Below the pieces are notes generated by a model, which ran no database searches, had not been told where the DNA came from, and worked only from the letters and a program-made list of their open reading frames with translations. The position numbers and the translations under genes were made by a program. From assembly GCA_012727425.1 (NCBI GenBank), contig JAAYHQ010000057.1, forward strand, positions 1 through 64,000: 64,000 nt of DNA. Reading direction: 5' to 3'. Numbering within the stretch: position 1 is the stretch's first letter; every line of letters starts with the position of its first letter. This DNA is from Bacillota bacterium. GTDB taxonomy: Bacteria; Bacillota; UBA4882; UBA10575. Of the stretch, positions 53,399 to 62,701 are shown one piece after another.

Positions 53399-55183
53399 AT
53401 GGGGAAGATTATTCGCCTTGATGAAGTGACGATCAACCAAATTGCCGCCGGTGAAGTGGTGGAAAGGCCGTCCTCTGTCGTCAAGGAACTGGTGGAGAAT
53501 GCGATCGATGCCGGCGCTAAAAGGATCGAGATTTATCTGACCAATGGCGGACGGCAAAAGATCCAGGTGGTGGATGACGGTGCGGGGATGGAGCGGGAAG
53601 ATGCCATCCTTGCCATTGAACGGCATACGACCAGTAAAATCCGGGAGTTTACGGATTTGCTGAACAGCAACACCCTGGGCTTTCGCGGAGAAGCGTTGGC
53701 CAGTATTGCCGCGGTTTCCCGTTTGACCTTGCAGACGGCGGTTGATCCAGGGGTTCCGGGGACCAAGATCCGGGTGGAAGGCGGGGTGCTCCAAACGGTG
53801 GAGCCGGTCGGGGCCCCGCGGGGAACCAATATCTGTGTGGAGAATCTTTTTTTTAACACGCCCGCCCGGTTGAAGTTCATGCGGAGCATTCCGTCGGAAG
53901 TGGCGAATGTGAAAGAGATCGTTACCAGTTTGGCCCTGGGTTATCCGGAAATCTCTTTTCGCCTGCTTCATCACGAGATGAAGTTGGTCCATACCTTGGG
54001 GACGGGTGACTCTAAGCAAACTTTGGAGCAGATCTTCAGTCCTGCCATCTGTCAGGAGCTGTTTCCGGTGGCGGGTGCTTATGGGCCCTTGCGGATCACC
54101 GGTTTTTTGGGCCGGCCCAATATTGCCCGGGGGAACCGGGGTCAACAGTATTTCTATTTAAACCGCCGCTTTTTCCGTTCCCGTCTGGTGGCGGCTGCCG
54201 CCGAACGGGCCTATGATACCTTGTTACCGGTGGCCCGTTTTCCTTTTTTACTCCTCAATCTGGAGTTGCCGCCGGAACTGGTTGATGTTAACGTCCACCC
54301 GACAAAGATGGAGGTCAAGTTCCGGGACGAAAAGGAAGTTTTCCGCGGAATTGTCCATATTATCCGGGAGGCTTTGGCGGCGCATGTGGTCACCTCCCCA
54401 TGGCGGACACCGTACAAGCCCCCGGCGGTTTTCCGCCGGGAACAGCCCGCGGCGGTACCGGGTAAGGGGGAGGAAGCGGCGACTGGGTTGGAAACGGCCA
54501 CAACCACTTCGGCCCCGGCCCAGGTTAAAGAGGCGTCCCTTCCCTTTGCCCCGGGACCGCCGCCCGCCCCCGCGCCGACGGCCGGGGAGGGCGTGGCGGA
54601 GCCGGCTGCCGCCCAGGAAGTGGACGGCGCACGGGTCTTTACTCTCTTCGATACCTACCTCTTATGGGAGGAGGCGGATGCCTTGGTATTGGTGGACCAG
54701 CATGCCGCCCATGAGCGCATTCTTTATGACCGCCTGCGTTCCGGCCCGGCGGCGATGATGCAACACTTTTTAGCGCCGCTGACGATCGAACTGACCCCAA
54801 CCCAACTCCAGACCATTCAGGAAGAAGGGGAACGCCTCCGCGGGCTTGGTTGGGAATTCGAAGCCTTTGGTGGGGAGGCGATCATTCTCCGCTCCGGTCC
54901 CCAGGGTTTTTCGGCGGCCGAGGTTGAGGACTTGTTTCTGAGCCTCCTGAATGAACTGGGGGCCACCGGCGAGGCCCGGCAGGTCGACCCGCAGGAGCGA
55001 TTGTTGAGGCTGATGGCTTGCCGGCAGGCGGTCAAAGCCGGTGACCGGCTTGCCCCGCAGGAGGCGGTGGCACTCATCCGGGATCTGCGCCGGACGAAAG
55101 TACCCCAGACCTGTCCCCACGGGCGACCAACGATGGTGGCGATCAACCGAACCGAACTGGAGAAGATGTTTCAACGGAGGTAG
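53399..55183 (+). CDS. mutL: DNA mismatch repair protein MutL
   Basis: GHKL ATPase and mismatch-activated nicking endonuclease. The 594 residues have GEVVERPSSVVKELVENAIDAG, DDGAGM, RHTTSKI and GFRGEAL in the ATPase. A Pro/Ala-rich linker (about 335-405) leads to the C-terminal endonuclease DQHAAHERILYD (about 433-444), ACRQAVKAGD, and CPHGRP. The last residue of the DQHA(X)2E(X)4E motif is Asp instead of Glu. It follows mutS by 19 bases. Confidence 0.96.
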   Translation: MGKIIRLDEVTINQIAAGEVVERPSSVVKELVENAIDAGAKRIEIYLTNGGRQKIQVVDDGAGMEREDAILAIERHTTSKIREFTDLLNSNTLGFRGEALASIAAVSRLTLQTAVDPGVPGTKIRVEGGVLQTVEPVGAPRGTNICVENLFFNTPARLKFMRSIPSEVANVKEIVTSLALGYPEISFRLLHHEMKLVHTLGTGDSKQTLEQIFSPAICQELFPVAGAYGPLRITGFLGRPNIARGNRGQQYFYLNRRFFRSRLVAAAAERAYDTLLPVARFPFLLLNLELPPELVDVNVHPTKMEVKFRDEKEVFRGIVHIIREALAAHVVTSPWRTPYKPPAVFRREQPAAVPGKGEEAATGLETATTTSAPAQVKEASLPFAPGPPPAPAPTAGEGVAEPAAAQEVDGARVFTLFDTYLLWEEADALVLVDQHAAHERILYDRLRSGPAAMMQHFLAPLTIELTPTQLQTIQEEGERLRGLGWEFEAFGGEAIILRSGPQGFSAAEVEDLFLSLLNELGATGEARQVDPQERLLRLMACRQAVKAGDRLAPQEAVALIRDLRRTKVPQTCPHGRPTMVAINRTELEKMFQRR

Positions 55184-55187
55184 AAAA

Positions 55188-56138
55188 ATGGGGCCGCTCA
55201 TTGTTTTGGTGGGGCCGACGGCCGTCGGAAAAACAGAACTCGCCGTTAATCTGGCTTTACACTTTGGGGCCCAGATTATCTCCGCCGATTCCATGCAGAT
55301 CTACCAGGGTATGGATATTGGGACCGCCAAGCCTTCGCTTGAGGAGCGAAAGGGGGTTCCCCATCATTTAATCGATCTGGTCCCCCCGGACCAGCCTTTC
55401 ACCGTTGTTGATTACCAGAACCATTACCATCAGGTCCGGAGCCATTTGGCCGCCGCAGAGGTTCTTCCGCTGTTGACGGGCGGTACCGGGCTTTACATCC
55501 GGGCGGTAACCCAGGATTTTATCTTTCCGGCCCCTCCGCCCAATCCGCAGTTACGGGCGGAGCTCAAGCAAGAAGCGGAAGTGTATGGACGTGAGGCGGT
55601 GTACCGCCGGCTGCAAGAACTGGATCCGGAGGCGGCGCAGAAGATCCACCCCAACGATTTAAAACGGACCCTCCGGGCCTTGGAAGTGACTCTTGCCACC
55701 GGACGTCCTTTTTCCGCGCAACAACAGGCGAAGCGCCGGACACTTCCGCCCGACGTTATTTACCTTGGCCTCCGGCGGGAACGGGCCGAGTTGTACGACC
55801 GGATTAACCGGCGCGTCGACCGGATGATTGCCGCCGGTTTAGTGGAGGAAGTGGCCTCCCTTCTGGCGCAGGGCTACAGCCCCGATTTACAGGCGATGCA
55901 GGGTTTGGGCTACAAAGAGCTGATCCCGGTGGTGCAGGGCCGAATCTCCTTGACCGAGGCGGTGGACCTGCTCAAAAAAAGGACACGCCATTACGCCAAG
56001 CGCCAAGAGACCTGGTTTCGCCGGGAACCGGTGGAGAGATGGTTTCTCCTGCGTACGGGTGAGGAGGAGAAATCTTACCAAAAGATCTTGGAATTTATAG
56101 AAGGGAGAATTAAGCGCGTGTCGAATAAATTAAGTTAG
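55188..56138 (+). CDS. miaA: tRNA dimethylallyltransferase
   Basis: Transfers dimethylallyl to A37 of tRNAs reading UNN codons. The 316 residues contain the P-loop GPTAVGKTE (about 9-17), [34 protein letters not shown] and the RQETWFRRE region. ATG 55188 lies behind GGAGGT, which overlaps the mutL stop; the much longer open frame lies inside mutL and is not used. Confidence 0.95.
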   Translation: MGPLIVLVGPTAVGKTELAVNLALHFGAQIISADSMQIYQGMDIGTAKPSLEERKGVPHHLIDLVPPDQPFTVVDYQNHYHQVRSHLAAAEVLPLLTGGTGLYIRAVTQDFIFPAPPPNPQLRAELKQEAEVYGREAVYRRLQELDPEAAQKIHPNDLKRTLRALEVTLATGRPFSAQQQAKRRTLPPDVIYLGLRRERAELYDRINRRVDRMIAAGLVEEVASLLAQGYSPDLQAMQGLGYKELIPVVQGRISLTEAVDLLKKRTRHYAKRQETWFRREPVERWFLLRTGEEEKSYQKILEFIEGRIKRVSNKLS

Positions 56139-56193
56139 TTATTCTTTTTTTTCAAGCAAAGGGTTTGTTGTTATATTATGGAGGTGGAATGTT

Positions 56194-56442
56194 ATGAGTA
56201 AGCCCGTCATTAATTTGCAGGATGGATTTTTAAACCAGGTACGGAAAGAGAGTGTTCCGGTCACCGTATATTTGGTGAATGGTTTCCAAGTCCGAGGTTT
56301 GATTAAGGGGTTTGACAATTTTACCTTGATCATGGATAGTGAGGGGAAACCGGAACTCATCTATAAACACGCGATTTCCACGATTATTCCGTCCCGGCCG
56401 TTACGGGAGTTCAGTGGCGACCCCAAGGTTGAAGTCGAATAA
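56194..56442 (+). CDS. hfq: RNA-binding protein Hfq
   Basis: Hexameric Sm-like RNA chaperone of 82 residues: [31 protein letters not shown] forms Sm1, and [12 protein letters not shown] forms Sm2 with the Lys-His of the proximal uridine pocket (about 57-58). GGAGGTGG precedes ATG 56194. It lies right after miaA, the ancestral position in Firmicutes and Proteobacteria. Confidence 0.97.
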   Translation: MSKPVINLQDGFLNQVRKESVPVTVYLVNGFQVRGLIKGFDNFTLIMDSEGKPELIYKHAISTIIPSRPLREFSGDPKVEVE

Positions 56443-56492
56443 AACAAACGGTCATACGGAAATAATCGGGAATCGGGTTTTAGGGTTTTGAG

Positions 56493-56527
56493 ACAAAAAA
56501 GGGTGGCACGGCCTGCCCTTTTTTTAT
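56493..56527 (+). terminator. Terminator after hfq
   Basis: A-run, GGGTGGC and GCCTGCCC with two wobble pairs, loop ACG, then seven T. Confidence 0.75.
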
Positions 56528-56557
56528 GTGGTGTGGAACAAGCAAAGGAGGCACGTT

Positions 56558-57808
56558 TTGTTGTCGATCGCTCAAAAAACAGGATGGACACTTATTAATA
56601 AAGCCGAACAGAATCTGGCTCCGGTCTTTGCCCGTTTTGAAGAGATCGCTCTCTACAACCAAGAAAAGGTGTTGACGGCCTTCAAGGCGGAGAAGGTCGG
56701 CACCCACCATTTTACCACCTCGACCGGCTACGGTTATGGTGATTTAGGCCGGGAAACGTTGGAACGGGTCTTTGCCCGCGCTTTTGGCGCTGAAGCGGCG
56801 TTGGTCCGCCAGCAGATCGTCTCCGGCACCCACGCGATCAACCTTGGTCTTTCCGGATTACTGCGTCCCGGGGACGAGTTGATCTTTGCCACCGGTCTGC
56901 CCTATGATACCCTCCGCACTGTCTGCGGTTTGGAAGGAAACGCACCGGGGAACCTCCGGGAATACGGGGTCACGGTGAAGGCCATTCCCCTCTTGCCAGA
57001 CGGACGGATCGACCAGGAACGGTTGCTCGGTTCCCTCACGGTGCGGACCCGGATGGTTGCTTTCCAGCGTTCCTGCGGTTATGAGGACCGGCGTTCCTTT
57101 GCCATTAACGACTTGGCACCGGTCTTTGCGGCTTTACGCCGGTTGCCGAAGCCGCCTATTATCTTTGTGGATAATTGTTACGGGGAATTTGTTGAGAAAG
57201 AAGAGCCGCTGGCGGTGGGGGCCGACCTGATCGCCGGCTCTTTGATTAAAAACCCGGGGGCGGGCTGGGTTCCCTCCGGCGGTTATCTGGCGGGTAAAGA
57301 AGCGCTGATCAACCAGGTAGCGGCGCGGCTTTATGCGCCCGGACTGGATGGGAAAGTCGGCCCGTCGTTAATGAATTTGCGGCTGTTCTTTCAAGGTCTT
57401 TTCGATGCCCCGCACCGCGTCTACGAAATGTTGAAAGCCGCGGCTCTCTTTGCCTGGGTCTTTGCCGAGTTGGGGTATACGGTCGCGCCGGCCCCGACTG
57501 ATCCGCGCACGGATGTGATCCAGCGGATCGACCTGCGCTCCCCCGAACGGCTGCTGGCGGTCTGCCGCAGTATCCAAGCGATCTCACCGGTCGACAGTTA
57601 TTTGACCCCCGAACCGGCCGAGATGCCCGGTTATCAGGAGCGGGTCGTGATGGCCGCCGGGACCTTTATCAATGGTTCCACCAGTGAATTAACGGCCGAT
57701 GCTCCCTTTAAACCGCCGTATAGTCTCTATTTTCAAGGGAGCCTTTCCTACCTCCACGCCAAGGTCGGTTTATTGTCCATCTTGGAACAGTTAAAAATCG
57801 ATTCTTGA
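56558..57808 (+). CDS. PLP-dependent 'aluminium resistance' / methionine gamma-lyase family protein
   Basis: A 416-residue fold I PLP enzyme of the group next to hfq in many Firmicutes. Motifs: GYGYGDLGRETLERVFARAFGAE, VRQQIVSGTHAI, VAFQRSCGY, FVDNCYGEFVE and the Schiff-base Lys in GSLIKNPGAGWVPSGGY (about 230). It is distantly related to cystathionine lyases; the substrate is unknown. AAAGGAGG at 56544-56551 favours TTG 56558 or 56561 over the upstream GTG 56528. Confidence 0.88.
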   Translation: MLSIAQKTGWTLINKAEQNLAPVFARFEEIALYNQEKVLTAFKAEKVGTHHFTTSTGYGYGDLGRETLERVFARAFGAEAALVRQQIVSGTHAINLGLSGLLRPGDELIFATGLPYDTLRTVCGLEGNAPGNLREYGVTVKAIPLLPDGRIDQERLLGSLTVRTRMVAFQRSCGYEDRRSFAINDLAPVFAALRRLPKPPIIFVDNCYGEFVEKEEPLAVGADLIAGSLIKNPGAGWVPSGGYLAGKEALINQVAARLYAPGLDGKVGPSLMNLRLFFQGLFDAPHRVYEMLKAAALFAWVFAELGYTVAPAPTDPRTDVIQRIDLRSPERLLAVCRSIQAISPVDSYLTPEPAEMPGYQERVVMAAGTFINGSTSELTADAPFKPPYSLYFQGSLSYLHAKVGLLSILEQLKIDS

Positions 57809-57869
57809 GGCAGGAAACGGTAGATCGAACGGGAATATATAAAACACTTGGCAAAAGGGAGTGATTGTT

Positions 57870-58247
57870 TTGTCCACGACAATCTTGCTGTTTATCATAA
57901 AGCTGGTCATTGCCGGCGGGGTGATGTTTTTTCTCTATAAAGATGCGCGTGCGCGGGAACATTCCTGGTTGATGTGGACTTTTGTTCCCATAATCGTCAT
58001 TCTTACCCCTGATTTTATCGGTTCGGTTCTGGCCATGATCTTTATTGTTATTATGTACATGTTTACCCGGCCGAAAGGGGCCCTGGTGAAGTGTCCCCAC
58101 TGTGGCAAGAAAATCCATGATATTTTGGCCTTCTGCCCCTTTTGCCGTCAATCGGTCAAACGGGAGTGTCTACGGTGCCATGATACGGTGGACTGGGAAG
58201 CGGAACGTTGTCCCCATTGCGGTTCGATGAACTTGACCAAATTTTAG
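57870..58247 (+). CDS. Membrane protein with C-terminal zinc ribbons
   Basis: The 125 residues have two membrane segments (about 3-23 and 32-65) followed by two zinc-ribbon knuckle pairs: CPHCGKKI with CPFCRQS, and CLRCHDT with CPHCGSM. Double zinc ribbons of this kind are often found on small scaffolding membrane proteins. The function is unknown. AAAGGGAGTG favours TTG 57870 over GTG 57861, which is part of the site. Confidence 0.7.
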   Translation: MSTTILLFIIKLVIAGGVMFFLYKDARAREHSWLMWTFVPIIVILTPDFIGSVLAMIFIVIMYMFTRPKGALVKCPHCGKKIHDILAFCPFCRQSVKRECLRCHDTVDWEAERCPHCGSMNLTKF

Positions 58248-58256
58248 TCACGCGAC

Positions 58257-58283
58257 GAACAGCCGCCGTTTGGGCGGCTGTTC
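58257..58283 (+). terminator. Hairpin after the zinc-ribbon gene
   Basis: GAACAGCCGCC with GGCGGCTGTTC (11 bp, loop GTTTG). Only a short TTC follows, so termination strength is uncertain. Confidence 0.55.
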
Positions 58284-58390
58284 TCGTATATGAAAAGCTA
58301 CTGCCGCCGGAGAAAAGGGGGAAATTATAATTATGTTCTGCTTGCCGTTGGTCATTTCGTATAAATGAAGTGTGTAAAGGAGGGGTCAAA

Positions 58391-59035
58391 ATGATTACTG
58401 ATATTCTTGTTCGTTTGGCGGTGGCCACACTCCTCGGGGCGGTTATTGGTTGGGAACGGGAGAAACATGGTCGTCCGGCCGGGTTACGCACCCATATTTT
58501 AGTTGCCCTGGGCTCCTGCCTAATCATGCTCATTTCGGTATATGGTTTTCCGGGGGGCACCTCCCGGGATCCGGCCCGTTTGGCGGCCCAGGTGGTTAGT
58601 GGGATCGGTTTTCTGGGGGCCGGGACCATTTTGCGGGACGGTACCAGTATTCGTGGTCTGACTACAGCCGCCAGTCTCTGGGTGATTGCGGGTATCGGCT
58701 TGGCCTGCGGAACCGGTTTTTATGTTGCGGCGGCGGTGACAACGGCGATCGCCTTTATCGTGTTGGTCTTATTGGATGATCTGGAACGAAAGCTTATTGT
58801 CTTTTCCACTGCCCGGATCCGGGCTGAGGTAGCAGATCAACCGGGGGCGTTGACGGCTTTCACGCAAATCTTTACCGACCATGGGATCAGTATCAAAAGA
58901 ATCCATATGGAAATTGATGGTGAAAACAAAAGAGCCCATATTTATCTACAGATAAGGGGACATAATATTAGTAAGGAAAAGATCATTGAAGAACTAAGTT
59001 CACTCCCGGGCGTCTTTAGCGTAAGATGGAATTAA
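58391..59035 (+). CDS. MgtC/SapB family membrane protein
   Basis: A 214-residue protein with about five membrane segments and the MgtC hallmarks ATLLGAVIGWEREKHGRPAGLRTH, QVVSGIGFLGAGTILRDG and RGLTTAASLWV. A C-terminal soluble domain with ACT-like character (about 140-214, DQPGALTAFTQIFTDHGISI) follows. MgtC proteins affect Mg2+ homeostasis and ATP synthase; the precise role is unsettled. AAAGGAGGGG sets ATG 58391. Confidence 0.88.
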   Translation: MITDILVRLAVATLLGAVIGWEREKHGRPAGLRTHILVALGSCLIMLISVYGFPGGTSRDPARLAAQVVSGIGFLGAGTILRDGTSIRGLTTAASLWVIAGIGLACGTGFYVAAAVTTAIAFIVLVLLDDLERKLIVFSTARIRAEVADQPGALTAFTQIFTDHGISIKRIHMEIDGENKRAHIYLQIRGHNISKEKIIEELSSLPGVFSVRWN

Positions 59036-59084
59036 CTTCTCCCGGTTTGCTGAAGGGTTTTGGGCGAAGAGGAGGAAGGATTAA

Positions 59085-59300
59085 ATGGGAGAGCTCATCC
59101 CTTTTCCGGTGAAAAAGACCGCTGCTGACGAGGGACAAAAGGAGTTAACGGACAGTGTGATTCGCAAGAAGATCCTGGCCGGGGAGGCCGAGCTGATCGG
59201 TGTTTTCAAACAGAACGGCTTCCCCTGCTCTTGCTACCGGATGGAGTTTGATGACCAAGCTTATTACGTCTTTGATCTGACCACACCCACCGGCGAATAA
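59085..59300 (+). CDS. Hypothetical 71-aa protein
   Basis: A short acidic/basic protein with GELIPFPVKK at the start, a helical middle (ELTDSVIRKKILAGEAELIGVF) and a beta-like end (CYRMEFDDQAYYVFDLT). GAGGAAGG precedes ATG 59085. I do not recognise the family. It lies between mgtC and another small unknown gene. Confidence 0.55.
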   Translation: MGELIPFPVKKTAADEGQKELTDSVIRKKILAGEAELIGVFKQNGFPCSCYRMEFDDQAYYVFDLTTPTGE

Positions 59301-59383
59301 AAACAAAGGAGAAAGGAGGTAAGAGATCCGGCCGGTGCAAGGTGAAGAATTAAAGCGAAAAAAGAAAAGGGGGAGATCAGGCC

Positions 59384-59794
59384 ATGTGTCAAGTGCAAGG
59401 AGAGGATCTGATCCGGGCTTTAAAGCGCTTCAAAAGTCTGGCCAAGCAAGACCTACTCGCCAGTGAACGGACGAACGACCCGCCTTTCTGGAGAACGCAC
59501 GCCGAAGCACGCCGGAAGGAGTACACCAGACTGATCCAGTTGGTTGAAGATTCCGGGGTGGAAAAGGCGTGCGTTTATGCTCTGGAGCGCTATAAGCAAA
59601 AGCGCGCCAACCATACCCAGGAGCGCCACCCGGAGCAGGAAGGCTCCCGGCAGGCGTTGGAGTTGTTCTTTACGATTATCGGCAGTTCACCCGGGCGTCT
59701 GGGGAAATGGCTCCAGGAAAGAAACGTGACCCTGGAAATCCCCAAGGACGCCCTTTTTGATCAGGAAACCCCGCTGGTACTGGAGCAGGTTTAG
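59384..59794 (+). CDS. Hypothetical 136-aa helical protein
   Basis: Mostly alpha-helical and charged (LIRALKRFKSLAKQDLLASE, VEKACVYALERYKQKRANHT), with a short C-terminal segment ending TPLVLEQV. No domain recognised. GGGGGAG lies before ATG 59384. A G-rich leader separates it from the previous small gene. Confidence 0.55.
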   Translation: MCQVQGEDLIRALKRFKSLAKQDLLASERTNDPPFWRTHAEARRKEYTRLIQLVEDSGVEKACVYALERYKQKRANHTQERHPEQEGSRQALELFFTIIGSSPGRLGKWLQERNVTLEIPKDALFDQETPLVLEQV

Positions 59795-59824
59795 AACGGA
59801 AAAACACGGACCGTCGAGACACCG

Positions 59825-59912
59825 ACCGCCATGGTGAGCGGTACCCCATTTTAGCCCCCGCAAGGGAAGGGGGCCAGGTTTCGGGGTGCAGTTGACCGGA
59901 GGCGGTTTTTTC
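59825..59912 (+). ncRNA. Nested structured RNA ending in a T-run
   Basis: Four successive helices nest: ACCGCC (59825-59830) with GGCGGT (59901-59906), CGGT (59839-59842) with ACCG (59895-59898), ACCCC (59843-59847) with GGGGT (59883-59887), and GCCCCC (59854-59859) with GGGGGC (59869-59874). The outer helix runs into TTTTTT. It could be an elaborate terminator of the previous gene or a cis-regulatory RNA for the SPOCS gene. No known family matched. Confidence 0.5.
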
Positions 59913-59948
59913 TTTTTGGCTTGTTTTCCTTTTTTCCCCTACGGTAAG

Positions 59949-59977
59949 CACCTTTTGGTGGACCAGCATATACTGTA
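59949..59977 (+). promoter_or_regulatory. Candidate late-sporulation (sigma-K/E-type) promoter
   Basis: CATATACTG at 59967-59975 resembles the -10 box of mother-cell sigma factors (CATAnnnTA-like), with an AC-containing -35 about 15 bases upstream, about 80 bases before the SPOCS gene. Weak by itself but fits the likely sporulation role. Confidence 0.3.
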
Positions 59978-60052
59978 CTAGTCCCAAACTTTAGTTGGGG
60001 AATGGTGCGGTTTTTCCCCGTGGGTGGGGAGTTGGTCGGAGAAAGGAGGCCA

Positions 60053-62569
60053 ATGAGAAGAATGGAGTATGATGTTAACCAGGAAGAAGCAAAACAGGTG
60101 TCGGCACCGGAAGTGAAAAAAGGACAATTCCCGGTAGACGAGGCCACGGCAGAAGAGGAAACGCCGGAGAAGACTACGGGCAACAGCGAAACCAGTCCGG
60201 AGGCGACCGGGGCAGAAGTGGAAGCAGAGCAGGACAAAGAGGCTGGTTGTAACCGGGAAGAAGTGATGACCGGAACCGGTGAGGAAGATGACGAAGGAGT
60301 AAGCCAAACCTCCCCGCTGGCGGCGGGGGAAGAAGGAACAGGAACGCCCAACCGTACGGCATCCGGGGCGGGATTGGCCGGTTCTTTTCGGTTTGAACCG
60401 GAAACCGGAGCGACCTTGGTCATGCCCGACCGGGTACAGTTGAAAGTTCCAGCGGAGCCGGTACCGCCGGCTTGGGCGGCGGATTTTAACCCCCAAGTAA
60501 CCCGGATTCGGGTGAACAATGAGCAAACACTACGGATGGATATTCCCAGGGATCAAGGGGTGGTTCAGCAATTACAAGGAGCAGAGGTGACCGTTGGGGA
60601 ACGGGTGGCCCGGGTGCAACCGGTGGTTCGTCCCACCCAGTTGCCAAGCCCGGCCTTGAAGATCCGCAATATCACCGGTGAAGTGCGAAATGTCACGGCC
60701 GAAGTGATTAAAGACAAAGTCATTGTCCAGGGTATCGTCCATAAACAGATCTTCTTTGTGGGCCTTGACAATATTGTCCGTCACTTCTCTGAAGACGTCT
60801 CTTTCAGCACCTTTATTGAGATCCCGGGTGCGGAACCAGGGATGAATGTCCAGGTGCTTCCTAGGATCGAGAAAATCTTATTTCACCTGACCGATGACGG
60901 TTTCTTTGTCCAGCAAAAGATCATTCTTGAGATCTTTGTCAAAGTCACCCAGTTTGTCCAGGTCGGCTTGGCACTGGGGACCGGTCCGCTGCTGCTTTTG
61001 CCGCGCGTGGTCGGCGAAGGGGTCAAACAGGAGCTGGTTGAGAATCTGCTTACTTTATCCGAACCTGCTCTGAAAGTGGATGAAATTCGCGGTGAAATTC
61101 GCGACCTGGAAACCGAGGTCATCCCCGACAAGGTGATCGTCCAGGGTGTGATCCATAAACAGATCTTCTTTGTGGATCTGGAGAATAACGCCCGTCATCA
61201 AGCCGAAGATGTTCCCTTTAGTTTATTTCTGGATCTACCCGGGGTGGTTCCGGGAGTTGATCTCCAGGTTCACCCCAGGATTGAGGGGATTTTCTTTGAA
61301 TTGGTGTCCAGTACGGAATTAAGGCAGAAGGTCGTCGTCGAGGTTTTTGTCAAAGCGACCGAAGCCATCCAGGAGCGGGTCGCCATTGGGACCGGACCCT
61401 TATACAAAGTCCAGCAGGTGATCGGGGAGGGCGAAAAGCAGATTTTAAACGAATCGCTCCTGACTTTGGAGCGTCCTGCCCTCAAGGTCCGGGAGATTGT
61501 CGGTGAAATCCGGAGTTTGGTCGCAGAAGTAATTCCGGATAAAGTAATTATTCAGGGTGTGCTTCATAAGCAAATCTTTTACATCGGCACCGACAATATC
61601 GAATACCATCAAGCGGAGGATCTGCGCTTCAGTCTCTTCATTGATCTGCCCGGCGCTTTACCCGGATTAAACGTCACGATCCGGCCCCGGATCGAAACGA
61701 TCCTCTTTAACTTGGAAACCGAGACCACCGTCCGGCAGAAAGTGATTGTCTTCTTTAATGCGATCGTGACGGAGACCATTCAAGTTCCTCTGGTCACCGG
61801 CGATTTTGCCCTCTTCAAATTAGAACAGGTGATTGGGGAAGGGTTCCGGCAGCTTCTGGTGGAGCGGCGGGAACGGATTCCGGCCCCGGTAGTCCGCAAT
61901 GTGGTTGTCGAAGTTGTCGTGCCGCCGGCGGGGATTGTCACCGGCCGTCAGCAGATCATCGTGGAAAATGTCGTTGAACTACCGCAACCGGCAGTGAAAA
62001 TCAAGGAAGTACAGGGAGTCATCACCGATCTGCGCGCGCGGGTGATCTTCAATGGCGCGGTGCTGGTCGATGGGATCATTAATAAACAGGTCTTCTTCGT
62101 CAGCGAAGACGGAATCGTTCGTTCGGTGATGGAGCAGATTCCCTTCTCCATCCTGGTGAATGTCCCCGGCATCACCCCGGAGACCCCCTTCACCGTTGCG
62201 GTTGAGATTGAAAACATCTCCTTTACCCTTTCCCCCGATGGCCGTTTCCTCCGTCAGATCATTGTTTTAAATGCGGAAGTGACCGGGGAAACCCCGGCCC
62301 CCGAACCATTCCAGGTCGTAACCGCCGTCACCGGGCCGGGGATCGTGACCGAGACGGTTCTGGTCCGGGCGCCAATCCAAACCCCAAGCGGGGTGGAGGT
62401 CCGGGAGTTTCCGGTGGTCACCGCGGTGACCGGCCCCGGCATTGAGCGGGTGGAAACGGCCGTGGTGCTTTTGGATGTGGTCAATGACGGGAACCCGAAC
62501 CCGGTACCGATTGAAGTAGTAACCAACGTAATCTTTGCCGTTGTTCCCCTTTTGCCCGTGGGAGCTTAA
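60053..62569 (+). CDS. Four-repeat SPOCS (DUF3794) domain protein
   Basis: An 838-residue protein: an acidic low-complexity N-terminus (about 1-110), then four SPOCS repeats at about 200-300, 340-440, 473-576 and 645-745. Each opens with a PALKIRxITGEVRxVTAEV-type strand pair, continues with DKVIVQGxxHKQIFFV, SEDVxFSxFIEIPG and RIExILFxL, and ends in a second beta block (QKVVVEVFVKVTE). SPOCS domains occur in spore envelope proteins such as the SafA/SpoVID class. There is no signal peptide. AAAGGAGG sets ATG 60053, with an unusually short spacer. Confidence 0.85.
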   Translation: MRRMEYDVNQEEAKQVSAPEVKKGQFPVDEATAEEETPEKTTGNSETSPEATGAEVEAEQDKEAGCNREEVMTGTGEEDDEGVSQTSPLAAGEEGTGTPNRTASGAGLAGSFRFEPETGATLVMPDRVQLKVPAEPVPPAWAADFNPQVTRIRVNNEQTLRMDIPRDQGVVQQLQGAEVTVGERVARVQPVVRPTQLPSPALKIRNITGEVRNVTAEVIKDKVIVQGIVHKQIFFVGLDNIVRHFSEDVSFSTFIEIPGAEPGMNVQVLPRIEKILFHLTDDGFFVQQKIILEIFVKVTQFVQVGLALGTGPLLLLPRVVGEGVKQELVENLLTLSEPALKVDEIRGEIRDLETEVIPDKVIVQGVIHKQIFFVDLENNARHQAEDVPFSLFLDLPGVVPGVDLQVHPRIEGIFFELVSSTELRQKVVVEVFVKATEAIQERVAIGTGPLYKVQQVIGEGEKQILNESLLTLERPALKVREIVGEIRSLVAEVIPDKVIIQGVLHKQIFYIGTDNIEYHQAEDLRFSLFIDLPGALPGLNVTIRPRIETILFNLETETTVRQKVIVFFNAIVTETIQVPLVTGDFALFKLEQVIGEGFRQLLVERRERIPAPVVRNVVVEVVVPPAGIVTGRQQIIVENVVELPQPAVKIKEVQGVITDLRARVIFNGAVLVDGIINKQVFFVSEDGIVRSVMEQIPFSILVNVPGITPETPFTVAVEIENISFTLSPDGRFLRQIIVLNAEVTGETPAPEPFQVVTAVTGPGIVTETVLVRAPIQTPSGVEVREFPVVTAVTGPGIERVETAVVLLDVVNDGNPNPVPIEVVTNVIFAVVPLLPVGA

Positions 62570-62590
62570 CCGGTTGGCTAAATCCTTCGG

Positions 62591-62623
62591 AAAAATGGGC
62601 TTTGCAAGCCCATTTTTCCTTTT
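62591..62623 (+). terminator. Terminator of the SPOCS gene
   Basis: A perfect 12-bp stem (62591-62602 with 62606-62617), loop TGC, followed by CCTTTTT. Confidence 0.88.
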
Positions 62624-62701
62624 TAAGAAATGAGCACAAACCAGGAGTGTTTCATATATTATATTAGCCAACCGAGGGGAGAGGTTAAAGGGGGCACGAG
62701 C

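Noticed and set aside
55041-55187. N-terminal extension of miaA inside mutL
   Set aside because: Low-complexity Arg/Trp-rich sequence read from the mutL coding DNA; conserved MiaA starts at 55188.
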